Positions 35,903 to 45,278 are shown, counted from the stretch's first letter. The stretch is DNA of 62,553 nucleotides from an uncultured Porphyromonadaceae bacterium (GCA_947649495.1 CANSRU010000014.1:1-62553); one strand, 5' to 3'. The notes: generated by a model from the sequence alone, not told the origin. Translations and numbers: made by a program.

Positions 35903-37531
35903 ATGAGACATAAAATAATCCCCCTCATCCTCGCAGCTTTCGCATCGATAGCCCTCCCCGCCTGCGAAGACGACACCACGATTATAAACCCCGACCCCGG
36001 GCACCCATCAACCGCCCCCGACGCTTCGGCCACCTCCAAGGCTATCCTCTCCAGCGCCTACTGCCCCGACACCGACATAGTGCTGTTTAACATCGGCAAT
36101 CCCGAAAACGAGAACCTCGCCCCCGACGATCTCGGTCGTAGCGACCAACTTACCCTCATACTTCCCGCACCGCTTGATCATGACCTGACACTCCGCGTCG
36201 GCATGGAACCTAACTATGCAAACAATGTGCAAATAAACGGTGGTAGTATCGCATGGGGGACATGTAATAAATTCCAGAAAGAACACTATTACCGTACAGT
36301 TTTTTCTGATGAAAAGAATCAAGGATTGATCAACCACTTCTCTATTAATGGCGATTCCGAAGCTATAATCACCATTAAAGCAGGCCAAACTCAGTCTAAC
36401 CCGCTTCAGGTTGATTTCACTCGCTCAGATTTAAGATGGGGTTTAAGCTATCTGTTCCCAATCCAGGCTACCGACATAGCTACCGGCGAATTATACGCCG
36501 AGACATTTTATGTTGTGACCCCAATAGATGAAAATCCGTCAATAATCGGTCAACGGCCTGCGGTGTTTGTTGCCTATATCGATACGGAAGTTATGAACCC
36601 ACTCATTACCGATAAGTTCATATACGAACTTGCCACCGACGATTTCAATACCGGAGATCATAATATAATATACTATGGTCCCTATTTTGAAATTCTCAAT
36701 CTCCGTACGTCCACCATAAAAGAGGTCGCAGGTATGCCAACAATATCTTTGACCGCCGACCTTGAATATGTCCTCAAAAACCGGAATAAGTATCTCGCCC
36801 CCATGCAAAAGAACGGACTGAAGATATGTTTGAGTATTAAGGGTGGAAACACAGGCCTTGGATTTTCAAACATGACCGATGAGCAGATTTCAAAATTCGT
36901 TTCGCGTGCAAAAGTTCTTGTTGACATGTACAGTCTCGACGGCATAAATATTTGGGACGAAAACGCCGGTTACGACATTGACGGTGCAGCTGAGGTCAAT
37001 CCTGAATCATACGCTAAGCTCATAAAGGCACTAAAAACAGCCATGCCCGGAAAGCTGCTCACGCTTGTCGACACCCGCGAGACCACCGAAGCTCTTTGCG
37101 ACCCTGTAGCCGGAATATCCGTAGGCGACTACCTCGACTATGCATGGAGTTCATTGGAAACTTTCTTGCTTCCATACGAACCGGGGAGCAGCACACGTCC
37201 GTTAGCCAACCTTTCTGAGAAAAAATACGGTTCATTGTTTATGCGCGACCCTATGTTAATCCCTGAGGAAATACTAATGGGTTGGGACGAAGATCCTGTT
37301 TTTAGCCAATACATGATGGGATTGAATCAGACTCCACTTACCGGCACGGATGTATTTGTGGTCTACGACATACCATTTATGGACTATGGCAAAGAAGGAG
37401 TATGGGCATTCGGACTCTTATGGGAACCGGTAAAATATCCAACCCCGGAAGACTTTTCAACATTTACCATGGGACAGCTTGATTATCCGTATTACATGCG
37501 CGATTATTACATGTTCAAAAAAGACTGGTAA
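35903..37531 (+). CDS. GH18-like lipoprotein with altered catalytic motif (DUF1735-type N-terminus)
   Basis: A 542-residue lipoprotein (lipobox LPAC, Cys about residue 21). The first 200 residues are a beta-sandwich region like DUF1735. The C-terminal 330 residues resemble the GH18 endo-beta-N-acetylglucosaminidase barrel (FVAYIDTEVMNPL, LKICLSIKGGNTGLGFSNM, LDGINIWDE, PGKLLTLVD). In the DGxDxDxE signature the residues are Asp346, Asn349, Trp351 and Glu353: the proton donor Glu is kept but the two assisting Asp are replaced. Activity is doubtful. DNA from about 36200 to 37000 is visibly more AT-rich than the locus around it. REP-like repeats lie on both sides. Confidence 0.75.
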   Translation: MRHKIIPLILAAFASIALPACEDDTTIINPDPGHPSTAPDASATSKAILSSAYCPDTDIVLFNIGNPENENLAPDDLGRSDQLTLILPAPLDHDLTLRVGMEPNYANNVQINGGSIAWGTCNKFQKEHYYRTVFSDEKNQGLINHFSINGDSEAIITIKAGQTQSNPLQVDFTRSDLRWGLSYLFPIQATDIATGELYAETFYVVTPIDENPSIIGQRPAVFVAYIDTEVMNPLITDKFIYELATDDFNTGDHNIIYYGPYFEILNLRTSTIKEVAGMPTISLTADLEYVLKNRNKYLAPMQKNGLKICLSIKGGNTGLGFSNMTDEQISKFVSRAKVLVDMYSLDGINIWDENAGYDIDGAAEVNPESYAKLIKALKTAMPGKLLTLVDTRETTEALCDPVAGISVGDYLDYAWSSLETFLLPYEPGSSTRPLANLSEKKYGSLFMRDPMLIPEEILMGWDEDPVFSQYMMGLNQTPLTGTDVFVVYDIPFMDYGKEGVWAFGLLWEPVKYPTPEDFSTFTMGQLDYPYYMRDYYMFKKDW

Positions 37532-37583
37532 ACCCCGCCATGGGGATATGCCCATGGCGGCTCCCGGCAGCTCCATCAACCAC

Positions 37584-38047
37584 GCAGTAGGGACGCGCCA
37601 CGGCGCGTCAGCCGAAGCAAACGCCAATCAATCCGGCCCATCCGATTGCTGACGCGATTTATCGCGTCCCTACCGCATCCGATCTCAGGCATTGCCACCC
37701 CGGCAGCTCAACCAACCCACAGTAGGGACGCGCCACGGCGCGTCAGCCGGCAAACCCGCCGCCATCTCTCCCCCCTTGGCGAAAACATGAATATAAACAT
37801 AAGATTGGTTACAACAATAAGGTAAAAAGACATTTACCCAACCCCCGAGGGCGGCGGCGATGCGAATCACCCCGCCCTCCCCCTTTTTCCTTAGGAGCGC
37901 CCGACTTTCCTGCCACCGTTCCCCCTCCCAAAAAACAAGCAACAGGGGCGGTGGCTTTCTTGCCACCGCATAGAGGAGGGCTAGAAAGCCCTCCCTCCTA
38001 ACAATCTCAGCCACAAAAAAAGGAGCGGTGGCTGGAAAGCCACCGCT
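37584..38047. repeat. Scattered REP-like palindromes downstream of the GH18-like gene
   Basis: The 558-nt gap after the GH18-like gene contains the same hairpin types as the array upstream: GACGCGCC/GGCGCGTC at 37592-37609 and 37727-37744, GACGCGAT/ATCGCGTC at 37651-37668 in opposite orientation, GCGGTGGC/GCCACCGC at 37949-37969, AGGGCT/AGCCCT near 37977-37992, and AGCGGTGGCT/AGCCACCGCT at 38024-38047 in opposite orientation. No gene was found. Mixed orientations suggest separate insertions rather than simple duplication. Confidence 0.8.
38015..38047 (-). terminator. REP-like hairpin acting as terminator of the TAC-like operon
   Basis: Read on the minus strand, the 10-bp stem AGCGGTGGCT/AGCCACCGCT is followed by CTCC and seven T, 42 nt after the stop of the last gene of the operon. 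Confidence 0.65.
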
Positions 38048-38089
38048 AAATTATAATGTAACTTATATGCAATAATTTATCCGGATACA

Positions 38090-38533
38090 TCATTCGGCAA
38101 CAGCCGATTCCAGATCTACAACTAAATTTTCCTTGATAAGAGTGGTAAGATTGATGGGAGGGAGAATGAATTGCGTGAACGGGGTATTCTCTGTTTTGCA
38201 ATATAAAATGCCACGTGCAACACCCACGGTCTGATTTGCCAACAAACACAAATCGGATGGCACTACAGTCATTTTATTGTCCTTAATCAATCCGTTCCAG
38301 CTATCAGGGTGAATATCAAATTCACAGGTCTCCTCCAATAGTAATATCTTCTCACCATTATCATTGTCGCCGGACGACTCAAACGTTACACCGAATTCGC
38401 AGGCTATACGCATGGCATTGGATGCGACTTTAAAACCTACGTGAACCGCATAGGATAAATCGCCTTGCGGCATAGTATCAGTAAGTATGGCAAACTGACC
38501 GACACTTATTCTTGCCATTCTGAATTTAATCAT
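38090..38533 (-). CDS. SecB-like chaperone candidate, third gene of a toxin-antitoxin-chaperone module
   Basis: A 147-residue soluble protein. The pattern of strands (RIACEFGVTFES, LLLEETCEFDIHP) and especially the end (TVGVARGILY, then ILPPINLTTLI) follows the SecB fold, where a Tyr/Arg-containing helix is followed by L.L.PVNF..L. Similarity is recognised by eye only. Its ATG overlaps the stop of the HTH gene (ATGA). The order toxin, HTH antitoxin, SecB-like protein is that of TAC modules (as in mycobacterial HigB-HigA-SecB), where the chaperone protects the antitoxin. A secretion-only role or an unrelated fold is possible. Confidence 0.55.
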   Translation of the reverse strand: MIKFRMARISVGQFAILTDTMPQGDLSYAVHVGFKVASNAMRIACEFGVTFESSGDNDNGEKILLLEETCEFDIHPDSWNGLIKDNKMTVVPSDLCLLANQTVGVARGILYCKTENTPFTQFILPPINLTTLIKENLVVDLESAVAE

Positions 38534-38943
38534 GCTATTCTTTTTTGACGGTTCGACATCGGCAACGCCGTTTCGTAGGTTTTCGCAGCAACAAACCGAA
38601 AATTCGACTTAGTACGATAGACCTCTCTGTATTCAACTATACGGGAATATTTAGGTTGTTCAAAACGGTGTTTATCGTCAGAAACAGCCTCTTCTATAGG
38701 TTTGAATTCCATTGAAGGAACCATGTCGAATGCAAGAGCCAATTCAACCAATTTGGATAGTTTATGATCGTAATCACCACTTAGCAACTGCGATACATAA
38801 CCTTTGCTGACGCCAAGATACTTTGCCAATTGTGTCCGGTTCATTTTGTTTTTACTCATAAAATCTTCAGCACACCTGTACAGGTCAAGCTGAATCTTCG
38901 TGGTAATATAACCGGAATTTCTAAATAAATCCTCGCGTTCCAT
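38530..38943 (-). CDS. HTH (XRE family) antitoxin, HigA-like, with C-terminal extension
   Basis: A 137-residue DNA-binding protein. The helix-turn-helix is at about residues 36-60 (RTQLAKYLGVSKGYVSQLLS). After the HTH domain a further ~60 residues (from KHRFEQPKYSRIVEYREVYR) form an extra tail, as expected for a chaperone-addiction region in TAC antitoxins (inference). It starts 15 nt after the toxin frame and overlaps the SecB-like gene by 4 nt. It would repress its own operon. The coding sequence is intact, unlike its partner toxin. Confidence 0.8.
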   Translation of the reverse strand: MEREDLFRNSGYITTKIQLDLYRCAEDFMSKNKMNRTQLAKYLGVSKGYVSQLLSGDYDHKLSKLVELALAFDMVPSMEFKPIEEAVSDDKHRFEQPKYSRIVEYREVYRTKSNFRFVAAKTYETALPMSNRQKRIA

Positions 38944-38958
38944 AATCCTTCTACTTTT

Positions 38959-39333
38959 TTATATTTTGAAATTCTTTAATCTTTCCTTTAATAAATTGAT
39001 GTCATTTTTCTGATTGCCTTTATAGCCTCCGATTACTATATACATGTTCGGTTTCTGCTTGATTACATAGACTCTCAGACTCTATTTTTTGAATTCAAAG
39101 ACATCATTGCGCCCGGCCTCGTGAATCTGTCGAAATTTATCTTTTCTAAGTATGTTATGGTCAGATAAAAACTCCATATATGCAATTATTGAGCCGAACC
39201 ACTTAATGTAGCGGGCGTTATCGGCTATTTCTTCAAGGAAATCGTCAAACTGACATACCCCATCAATATATAGCTTATAATAGGAGTATTGTCCGCCTTT
39301 GGCCAGTTCGAATTCCTTGATGGTATAATCCAT
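38959..39333 (-). pseudogene. HigB/RelE-like toxin gene interrupted by one in-frame TAG
   Basis: The ATG at 39333 opens 83 codons (MDYTIKEFELAKGG..., ending RNDVFEFKK) up to TAG at 39084-39082. The same frame then continues for exactly 40 sense codons (SLRVYVIKQKPNMYIVIGGY, then KGNQKNDINLLKERLKNFKI) to TAA at 38961-38959. The continuation is just what a Gp49/HigB-type toxin C-terminus looks like, including the closing Lys-rich helix. So a single base change truncates a 124-codon gene. The HTH gene starts 15 nt later. Either the toxin is dead, or read-through makes a little full-length protein, or the base is a sequencing error. Confidence 0.75.
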
Positions 39334-39364
39334 TTATTTAAGGTGGGTGGTTCATTTCGCTTTG

Positions 39365-39372
39365 CAAATTTA
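39365..39372 (-). promoter_or_regulatory. -7 box of the TAC-like operon
   Basis: TAAATTTG on the minus strand, 31 nt before the toxin ATG. Confidence 0.55.
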
Positions 39373-39407
39373 ATTGTTTTTCATGCCTAAAACAAATTTT
39401 CAGGCCA

Positions 39408-39433
39408 AAAAGTTTAGCTTTAACTAAACTTTT
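39408..39433. promoter_or_regulatory. Inverted repeat between divergent promoters, possible antitoxin operator
   Basis: AAAAGTTTAG (39408-39417) pairs perfectly with CTAAACTTTT (39424-39433). It lies just upstream of the TAC-like promoter, between it and the divergent glycosyltransferase promoter, a sensible place for HigA-type binding (inference). Confidence 0.4.
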
Positions 39434-39480
39434 CTATAGGCAATCTTAATCTCATGTATTGCCGTTTCGGAACAATGATG

Positions 39481-39488
39481 TACATTTG
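39481..39488 (+). promoter_or_regulatory. -7 box directly before the glycosyltransferase start
   Basis: TACATTTG ends 5 nt before the ATG at 39494, so a transcript from it would be nearly leaderless. Confidence 0.45.
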
Positions 39489-39493
39489 TGGGT

Positions 39494-40696
39494 ATGAAAC
39501 AGCGAGTACTGATAGTCAACAAATTTTACTATCGCCGGGGAGGCGACTGTGTGTGCGCGCTCAATCTCGAGCATCTGTTGCGCGATAATGGCCACGAGGT
39601 GGCGGTTTTTGCAATGAGACATCCCGAAAATCTACCATCGGAATGGGACACATACTGGCCTGACGAGATCAGTTTCAGTGGCGGAGCGAAAGCCAAGCTC
39701 TCGGCCCTGAAACGCACATTGGGTCTTGGCGATGTTGTGGCGAAGTTCAACCGTCTGCTCGATGATTTCCACCCCGACGTAGTGCACCTGCACAACATCC
39801 ACTCCTACCTGTCGCCCATAGTGGCAGCCATAGCCCATAAAAGAGGCATCAGGGTGGTGTGGACCATGCACGACTACAAGCTGATATGCCCCTCCTACTC
39901 ATGCCTGCGCAACGGGAAGGTGTGCGAGTTATGCTACACAGCACCCCGCAATGTGCTCACCACCCGCTGCATGAAAGGCTCGCTGGCAGCAAGCGCCATA
40001 GCCTACATGGAGGCCCTGCGGTGGAACCGCAGCCGGCTTCAGAGCTACACCGACCGCTTCATAGCCCCGAGCGCGTTCATGGCATCGAAAATGAAGCAGG
40101 GCGGCTTCCCGGAAGAGAAGATAAGCACGCTGTGCAATTTCATTTCGCCCGACCTACTCGATTCGTACAGCGACACCGGAATAAACAACGGCGGGGACTA
40201 CTATTGCTATGTAGGGCGCCTGTCGGAGGAGAAAGGAGTGCGCACGCTCCTTGCTGCCGCCGCCTCCATGCCCTATACCCTCAAGGTGGCAGGAGGAGGG
40301 CCGCTTGCCGATGAGCTGAAAGCGCAATATTCCGACTACCGCAACATAGAGTTTCTCGGGATGCTCGGCGGCGAAGAGGTGCGCGACCTTCTTAGCCACG
40401 CCCGCTTCTCCATCCTTACCTCAGAATGGTACGAAAACAATCCCATGGGCATAATCGAATCACTTTGCGCCGGATGTCCGGTGGCGGGAGCGGAGATAGG
40501 CGGCATACCCGAGCTTATCACACCTGAATGCGGACGCACGTTCCGTAGCGGCGACAAGGAGTCGCTGCAGCAGACAGTGGCTGAAATGTGGGACACCGAA
40601 TTTGACCGTCAGGCCATCAAGACCAAAGCTCTTGCAGACTTCGCTCCCGAGACCCACTACCGTAAGCTGATGGAAATCTACTCGCCTGAGCGCTGA
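39494..40696 (+). CDS. Glycosyltransferase family 4
   Basis: A 400-residue GT-B fold enzyme, predicted to add a sugar from a nucleotide donor to a surface polysaccharide or glycoprotein glycan. The N-terminal domain shows NKFYYRRGGDCVCALNLEHL and HLHNIHSYLSP; the middle has a Cys-rich stretch (LICPSYSCLRNGKVCELCY) typical of one GT4 subgroup. The donor domain has YVGRLSEEKGVRTLL, then NPMGIIESLCAGCPVAGAEI with the EX7E-type motif and GGIPELI. A GTG two codons upstream is less likely than this ATG. It stands alone, and its 3' end overlaps the convergent small membrane gene by 19 nt. Confidence 0.92.
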   Translation: MKQRVLIVNKFYYRRGGDCVCALNLEHLLRDNGHEVAVFAMRHPENLPSEWDTYWPDEISFSGGAKAKLSALKRTLGLGDVVAKFNRLLDDFHPDVVHLHNIHSYLSPIVAAIAHKRGIRVVWTMHDYKLICPSYSCLRNGKVCELCYTAPRNVLTTRCMKGSLAASAIAYMEALRWNRSRLQSYTDRFIAPSAFMASKMKQGGFPEEKISTLCNFISPDLLDSYSDTGINNGGDYYCYVGRLSEEKGVRTLLAAAASMPYTLKVAGGGPLADELKAQYSDYRNIEFLGMLGGEEVRDLLSHARFSILTSEWYENNPMGIIESLCAGCPVAGAEIGGIPELITPECGRTFRSGDKESLQQTVAEMWDTEFDRQAIKTKALADFAPETHYRKLMEIYSPER

Positions 40697-40965
40697 GACC
40701 GCTTCCGGAAGAACCATCCCCTCATTTTCTGCACACCGGCCCTGCCGACAATGAGCAGGGCGGTGTACTGTGCCGTTTTGGCCAGACCGAACAACACCAC
40801 CCACAGAACACCCTTGACCGTAACGGAGATTGGCAAGAGCATCTGGGCGAACGAAAGGACATAGAACACCACGCACGCCGCGGCCACTATCGCCCCGGTG
40901 CGGAACGACAGGCCGGAAAGATAGTCCCTGACCGAACGAAACATCTGCGCCAAACGTGGATTCAT
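40678..40965 (-). CDS. Small two-helix membrane protein
   Basis: A 95-residue protein with two hydrophobic helices (FRTGAIVAAACVVFYVLSF and ISVTVKGVLWVVLFGLAKTA) and basic ends (WFFRKRSQRS). Unrecognised, but it has the look of conserved Bacteroidales hypothetical proteins. It overlaps the end of the GT4 gene in the opposite direction and has a -7 box only 4 nt before its ATG. Confidence 0.65.
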   Translation of the reverse strand: MNPRLAQMFRSVRDYLSGLSFRTGAIVAAACVVFYVLSFAQMLLPISVTVKGVLWVVLFGLAKTAQYTALLIVGRAGVQKMRGWFFRKRSQRSGE

Positions 40966-40969
40966 ACCA

Positions 40970-40977
40970 CAAATATA
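40970..40977 (-). promoter_or_regulatory. -7 box directly before the small membrane gene
   Basis: TATATTTG on the minus strand, ending 4 nt from the ATG at 40965; the third near-leaderless arrangement in this window. Confidence 0.45.
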
Positions 40978-41020
40978 GTCAATTAGCCGGCAATTGTTAG
41001 AGTATCTCTAATATTTTCCG

Positions 41021-41028
41021 TAATTTTG
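41021..41028 (+). promoter_or_regulatory. -7 box for lysS-gpsA-pgi
   Basis: TAATTTTG, 26 nt before the lysS ATG. Confidence 0.6.
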
Positions 41029-41054
41029 CGGAAAACCATAAAAGCAACTTTTGC

Positions 41055-42797
41055 ATGGCAACAAACATACTTGAACTCAGCGAACAAGAAATAGTGCGCC
41101 GTGGCTCTCTCGAAGAGATGCGCCGCATAGGCATCGAACCCTACCCCGCAGCCGAATTTAAGGTAACCGGGCATACCGACGAAATAAAATCGACATTTGC
41201 CGACGACGCTCCCCGCCGCGAGGTGAGCATTGCTGGACGTATAATGAGCCGCCGCATAATGGGCAAGGCTTCGTTTCTCGAACTTCAGGATTCGGAGGGG
41301 CGCATACAGGTGTATGTGAGCCGCGACGACCTTTGTCCGGGCGAAAACAAGGAGATGTACAATACCGTACTCAAAAAACTCCTCGACATAGGCGACTTCA
41401 TAGGTGTGAAAGGCTACGTGTTCCGCACGCAGATGGGCGAGATAACGGTGCATGCCGAAGAGATAACGGTGCTGAGCAAATCGCTCCGCCCCCTCCCCAT
41501 AGTAAAAGTGAAGGATGGCGTGACATACGACGCGTTCGATGATCCCGAATTGCGCTACCGCCGCCGCTATGTGGATCTGGTGGTAAACGACGGTGTGAAA
41601 GATATATTCATCAAACGCACCAAGGTCTACAACTCCATGCGCGAGTTCTTCAACACCGCCGGCTACATGGAGGTGGAGACCCCCATACTCCAGTCGATAC
41701 CGGGTGGCGCTGCGGCACGTCCGTTCATCACCCACCACAACGCCCTCGACATACCCTTGTATCTGCGTATAGCCAACGAATTGTATCTCAAGCGCCTGAT
41801 AGTAGGTGGATTTGAGGGTGTGTACGAATTTTCCAAGAACTTCCGCAACGAAGGCATGGACCGCACCCACAACCCCGAGTTCACATGCATGGAAATCTAT
41901 GTGGCCTACAAAGACTACAATTGGATGATGGACTTCACCGAACGCATGCTCGAGAAGATATGCCTCGATGTGAACGGCACCACCGAAGTGAAAGTGGGTG
42001 AAAACGTAATCAGCTTCAAGGCTCCGTTCAAGCGCGTGACAATGATTGACGCCATAAAGGAATTTACCGGCATAGACATAACCGGCATGAACGAGGAGCA
42101 GCTGCGCGATGTGTGCCGCCAGCTCGACATTGAGGTTGACCCCGCCTTGGGCAAGGGCAAACTCATCGACGAGATATTCGGCGAGAAGTGCGAGGGCAAT
42201 TATATCCAGCCCACCTTCATCATAGACTATCCAATAGAGATGTCGCCGCTCACCAAGCGTCACCGTTCAAATCCCGAACTTACCGAACGCTTCGAGCTGA
42301 TGGTAAACGGCAAGGAGCTTGCCAACGCATATTCCGAGCTCAACGACCCGATAGACCAATATGAACGCTTCGTGGAGCAGATGCGCCTCGGCGAAAAGGG
42401 CGATGACGAAGCAATGATTATTGACAAGGACTTTATCCGCGCTCTCGAATATGGTATGCCCCCCACATCGGGCATGGGTATAGGCATGGACCGTCTGGTA
42501 ATGCTTATGACCGGGCAGACCACAATACAGGAGGTGCTCTTCTTCCCGCAGATGCGTCCGGAGAAGGTGCAGAAGCGCGATGGAGCCGAAGTGTTTGCCA
42601 CCGTCGGTGTTCCTGAAGAGTGGGTTGCGCCGCTTCATAAACTCGGTGTGCTCACCGTGAGCCAGCTCGGCAGTGTGGCCTCGGCAGGAAAATTGCAGCA
42701 GGATCTGTGCGGACTGAACAAGAAATTCAAACTTGAGCTTCAGAATCCGGCCATAGACCAGGTGAAGGCATGGGTGGAAAGCGCCGCATCACTCTGA
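41055..42797 (+). CDS. lysS: Lysine-tRNA ligase (class II)
   Basis: A 580-residue synthetase charging tRNA-Lys. An OB-fold anticodon-binding domain (about 60-170, [20 protein letters not shown]) precedes the class II core: motif 2 [15 protein letters not shown] and motif 3 [11 protein letters not shown]. About 75 residues beyond motif 3 form a C-terminal extension ([20 protein letters not shown]) found in many Bacteroidetes LysS. It is first in an operon with gpsA (51-nt gap) and pgi. Confidence 0.98.
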   Translation: MATNILELSEQEIVRRGSLEEMRRIGIEPYPAAEFKVTGHTDEIKSTFADDAPRREVSIAGRIMSRRIMGKASFLELQDSEGRIQVYVSRDDLCPGENKEMYNTVLKKLLDIGDFIGVKGYVFRTQMGEITVHAEEITVLSKSLRPLPIVKVKDGVTYDAFDDPELRYRRRYVDLVVNDGVKDIFIKRTKVYNSMREFFNTAGYMEVETPILQSIPGGAAARPFITHHNALDIPLYLRIANELYLKRLIVGGFEGVYEFSKNFRNEGMDRTHNPEFTCMEIYVAYKDYNWMMDFTERMLEKICLDVNGTTEVKVGENVISFKAPFKRVTMIDAIKEFTGIDITGMNEEQLRDVCRQLDIEVDPALGKGKLIDEIFGEKCEGNYIQPTFIIDYPIEMSPLTKRHRSNPELTERFELMVNGKELANAYSELNDPIDQYERFVEQMRLGEKGDDEAMIIDKDFIRALEYGMPPTSGMGIGMDRLVMLMTGQTTIQEVLFFPQMRPEKVQKRDGAEVFATVGVPEEWVAPLHKLGVLTVSQLGSVASAGKLQQDLCGLNKKFKLELQNPAIDQVKAWVESAASL

Positions 42798-42848
42798 ACC
42801 CGGCACACAGCTGAAACGTTTTAATCTGTAACCAAAATTCAAAATCAG

Positions 42849-43844
42849 ATGAACTTTCCGGGTAAAGTAGCGGTGATGGGTGGCGGAAGCTGGGCAACAG
42901 CTTTGGCCAAACTTCTGCTCGACAACTGCGAATCCATATTATGGTACATGCGGCGCGATGACCGCATTGAAGATTTCAAACGGCTGCACCGCAATCCGGC
43001 CTATCTGTCGGATGTGGAATTTGACGTGCAACGAATAGAATTTTCATCAGACATAAACTATATCTGTGATAATGCAGACACACTTCTGTTGGTAATGCCC
43101 TCGCCATATTTCAAGGGGCATCTGGAGAAACTTACCGCCGACATAAGCGGTAAGTATGTGGTATCGGCAGTAAAGGGAATAGTGCCGGACGACAACATGA
43201 TAATCTCCGACTATATGCAGAAAGTGTATGGCGTTGACCCACGCCGCATGCTGGTGATAAGCGGTCCGTGCCATGCCGAGGAGGTGGCTCTCGGACGCAA
43301 GAGCTATCTCACTGTGGGGTGCAACGATATATTCCACGCCGAACAGTTTGCCAACATACTTTCAAGCAAGCAACTCCGCACCATCACATCGAGCGACGTT
43401 ACCGGCATAGAGTATGCCGCCGTGCTCAAAAACGTGTACTCCATAGCATCAGGCATAGTACATGGATTGAAATCGGGCGACAACTTCCAGGCCATGCTCG
43501 TATGCAACGCCATACGCGAGATGGAGCGTTTTGTTGACACCGTATCACCACGGCCACGTCAGATATGCGACTCGGTATATCTCGGCGACCTGCTCGTAAC
43601 CTCCTATTCCCGCTTCAGCCGAAACCACAATTTCGGCACCATGATAGGCAACGGATACTCAGTGCAGGCCGCACGCATGGAGATGGTTCAGACAGCCGAA
43701 GGCTACTACGGCACAAAGTGCATCCACGAAATCAACCAGAAATTCGGAGTCACGATGCCTATACTTGACGGCGTGTACGACATCCTGTACCGCAACATCA
43801 AGCCTTCGAAAGCCATAAATGTAATGTCGGAGACATTCGTATAA
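42849..43844 (+). CDS. gpsA: Glycerol-3-phosphate dehydrogenase [NAD(P)+]
   Basis: A 331-residue enzyme making sn-glycerol 3-phosphate from dihydroxyacetone phosphate for phospholipid synthesis. The Rossmann motif [13 protein letters not shown], the [15 protein letters not shown] segment and the catalytic Lys region [14 protein letters not shown] are present. Normal length, co-directional between lysS and pgi (26 nt before pgi). Confidence 0.97.
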   Translation: MNFPGKVAVMGGGSWATALAKLLLDNCESILWYMRRDDRIEDFKRLHRNPAYLSDVEFDVQRIEFSSDINYICDNADTLLLVMPSPYFKGHLEKLTADISGKYVVSAVKGIVPDDNMIISDYMQKVYGVDPRRMLVISGPCHAEEVALGRKSYLTVGCNDIFHAEQFANILSSKQLRTITSSDVTGIEYAAVLKNVYSIASGIVHGLKSGDNFQAMLVCNAIREMERFVDTVSPRPRQICDSVYLGDLLVTSYSRFSRNHNFGTMIGNGYSVQAARMEMVQTAEGYYGTKCIHEINQKFGVTMPILDGVYDILYRNIKPSKAINVMSETFV

Positions 43845-43870
43845 CAACAAAACAACAGACCAACACATAT

Positions 43871-45217
43871 ATGAAAACTTTAAATCTTGACATCACCAAC
43901 GCTCTCGGCAGCACCGTGACCCGTGCGACAGTCGACGCTCTGCGCGAGGAGGCATCCAAGGCTTTAGAAACCGTAGATAAAGGCACAGGCGCCGGCAACG
44001 ATTTTCTCGGCTGGGTGAATCTTCCCTCTGCCCTGACCCCTGAACTGCTCGATGACATAGAAGCTACCGCAGCCGGACTGCGCGACAAATGCGAGGTTGT
44101 GGTATCAATTGGCATCGGAGGTTCCTATCTTGGTGCCAAGGCCGTGATAGAAGCTCTCAGCGACAGCTTTGCCGCTTACCGCAACGACAACAACGGCCCG
44201 AAAGTGGTGTTTGCAGGTCAGAACATAGGCGAGGATTATCTCTTCGAGCTGATGAATTATCTCGAAGACAAAAAATTCGGCATAATAGTAATATCCAAAT
44301 CGGGAACCACCACAGAACCGGCCATAGCATTCCGTCTGCTCAAAGAGATGCTTGAGCGCAAAGAGGGCAAAAAGAATGCCGCCGAACGCATAGTGGCCAT
44401 AACCGACGCCCACAAAGGCGCGTTGCGCAAGCTCGCCACCGAAGAGGGCTACAAGACATTTGTGATAGACGACAATGTAGGCGGACGCTTCTCGGTGCTC
44501 ACCCCAGTAGGCTTGCTCCCGATAGCTGTGGCCGGATACGACATCAAGGCGTTGGTAGACGGTGCCCGCCAGATGCAGGAAGCCACCACAAGCCCCGATT
44601 ACGACACCAATGCGGCAATGCTCTACGCAGCAACGCGCAACGCACTTTACCGCGCAGGCAAAAAAATAGAGATTCTTGTAAACTACAACCCCAAGCTACA
44701 CTTCTTCGGTGAATGGTGGAAACAGCTTTACGGCGAGAGCGAAGGCAAGGAGCATAAGGGCATATTCCCCGCTGCTGTCGACAACTCCACCGACCTCCAT
44801 TCAATGGGACAGTGGATTCAGGATGGCGAACGCACCATATTCGAAACCGTAATCTCAGTGGAGTCAGCCGAACACGAGACCATAATACCTGCCGACAATG
44901 ACAATCTCGACGGATTGAACTACATTGCAGGCAAGCGTGTGGACCAGGTGAACAAAATGGCTGAGCTCGGCACCCGCATAGCACACATAGATGGCGGAGT
45001 CCCCAACCTGACCATCACCGTGCCCGCACTCCGCGAAGTATATCTCGGCCAACTGATATATTTCTTCGAGAAAGCCTGTGGCATAAGCGGATATATGCTC
45101 GGTGTGAATCCATTCAACCAACCGGGAGTGGAGGACTACAAGCGCAACATGTTTGCCCTGCTTGAAAAGCCCGGCTATGAGGCTCAGACAGCCGAAATCA
45201 AGTCGCGCCTGAAATAA
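43871..45217 (+). CDS. pgi: Glucose-6-phosphate isomerase
   Basis: A 448-residue glycolytic enzyme interconverting glucose 6-phosphate and fructose 6-phosphate. The phosphosugar loop [14 protein letters not shown], the [10 protein letters not shown] motif, [13 protein letters not shown] and the C-terminal [16 protein letters not shown] are all typical of the short bacterial type. Last gene of lysS-gpsA-pgi, followed by a strong terminator. Confidence 0.98.
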   Translation: MKTLNLDITNALGSTVTRATVDALREEASKALETVDKGTGAGNDFLGWVNLPSALTPELLDDIEATAAGLRDKCEVVVSIGIGGSYLGAKAVIEALSDSFAAYRNDNNGPKVVFAGQNIGEDYLFELMNYLEDKKFGIIVISKSGTTTEPAIAFRLLKEMLERKEGKKNAAERIVAITDAHKGALRKLATEEGYKTFVIDDNVGGRFSVLTPVGLLPIAVAGYDIKALVDGARQMQEATTSPDYDTNAAMLYAATRNALYRAGKKIEILVNYNPKLHFFGEWWKQLYGESEGKEHKGIFPAAVDNSTDLHSMGQWIQDGERTIFETVISVESAEHETIIPADNDNLDGLNYIAGKRVDQVNKMAELGTRIAHIDGGVPNLTITVPALREVYLGQLIYFFEKACGISGYMLGVNPFNQPGVEDYKRNMFALLEKPGYEAQTAEIKSRLK

Positions 45218-45245
45218 GACATACACATTATTATATATATTCAGG

Positions 45246-45278
45246 ACTCGTGGAGCAAATCGCTCCACGAGTTTTTTA
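45246..45278 (+). terminator. Intrinsic terminator of lysS-gpsA-pgi
   Basis: ACTCGTGGAGC (45246-45256) pairs with GCTCCACGAGT (45262-45272), 5-nt loop, followed by TTTTTT. Confidence 0.9.

Noticed and set aside
40983-42263. 426-codon open frame antisense to lysS
   Set aside because: Rich in His/Ala/Tyr without motifs; it overlaps the class II synthetase motifs on the other strand.
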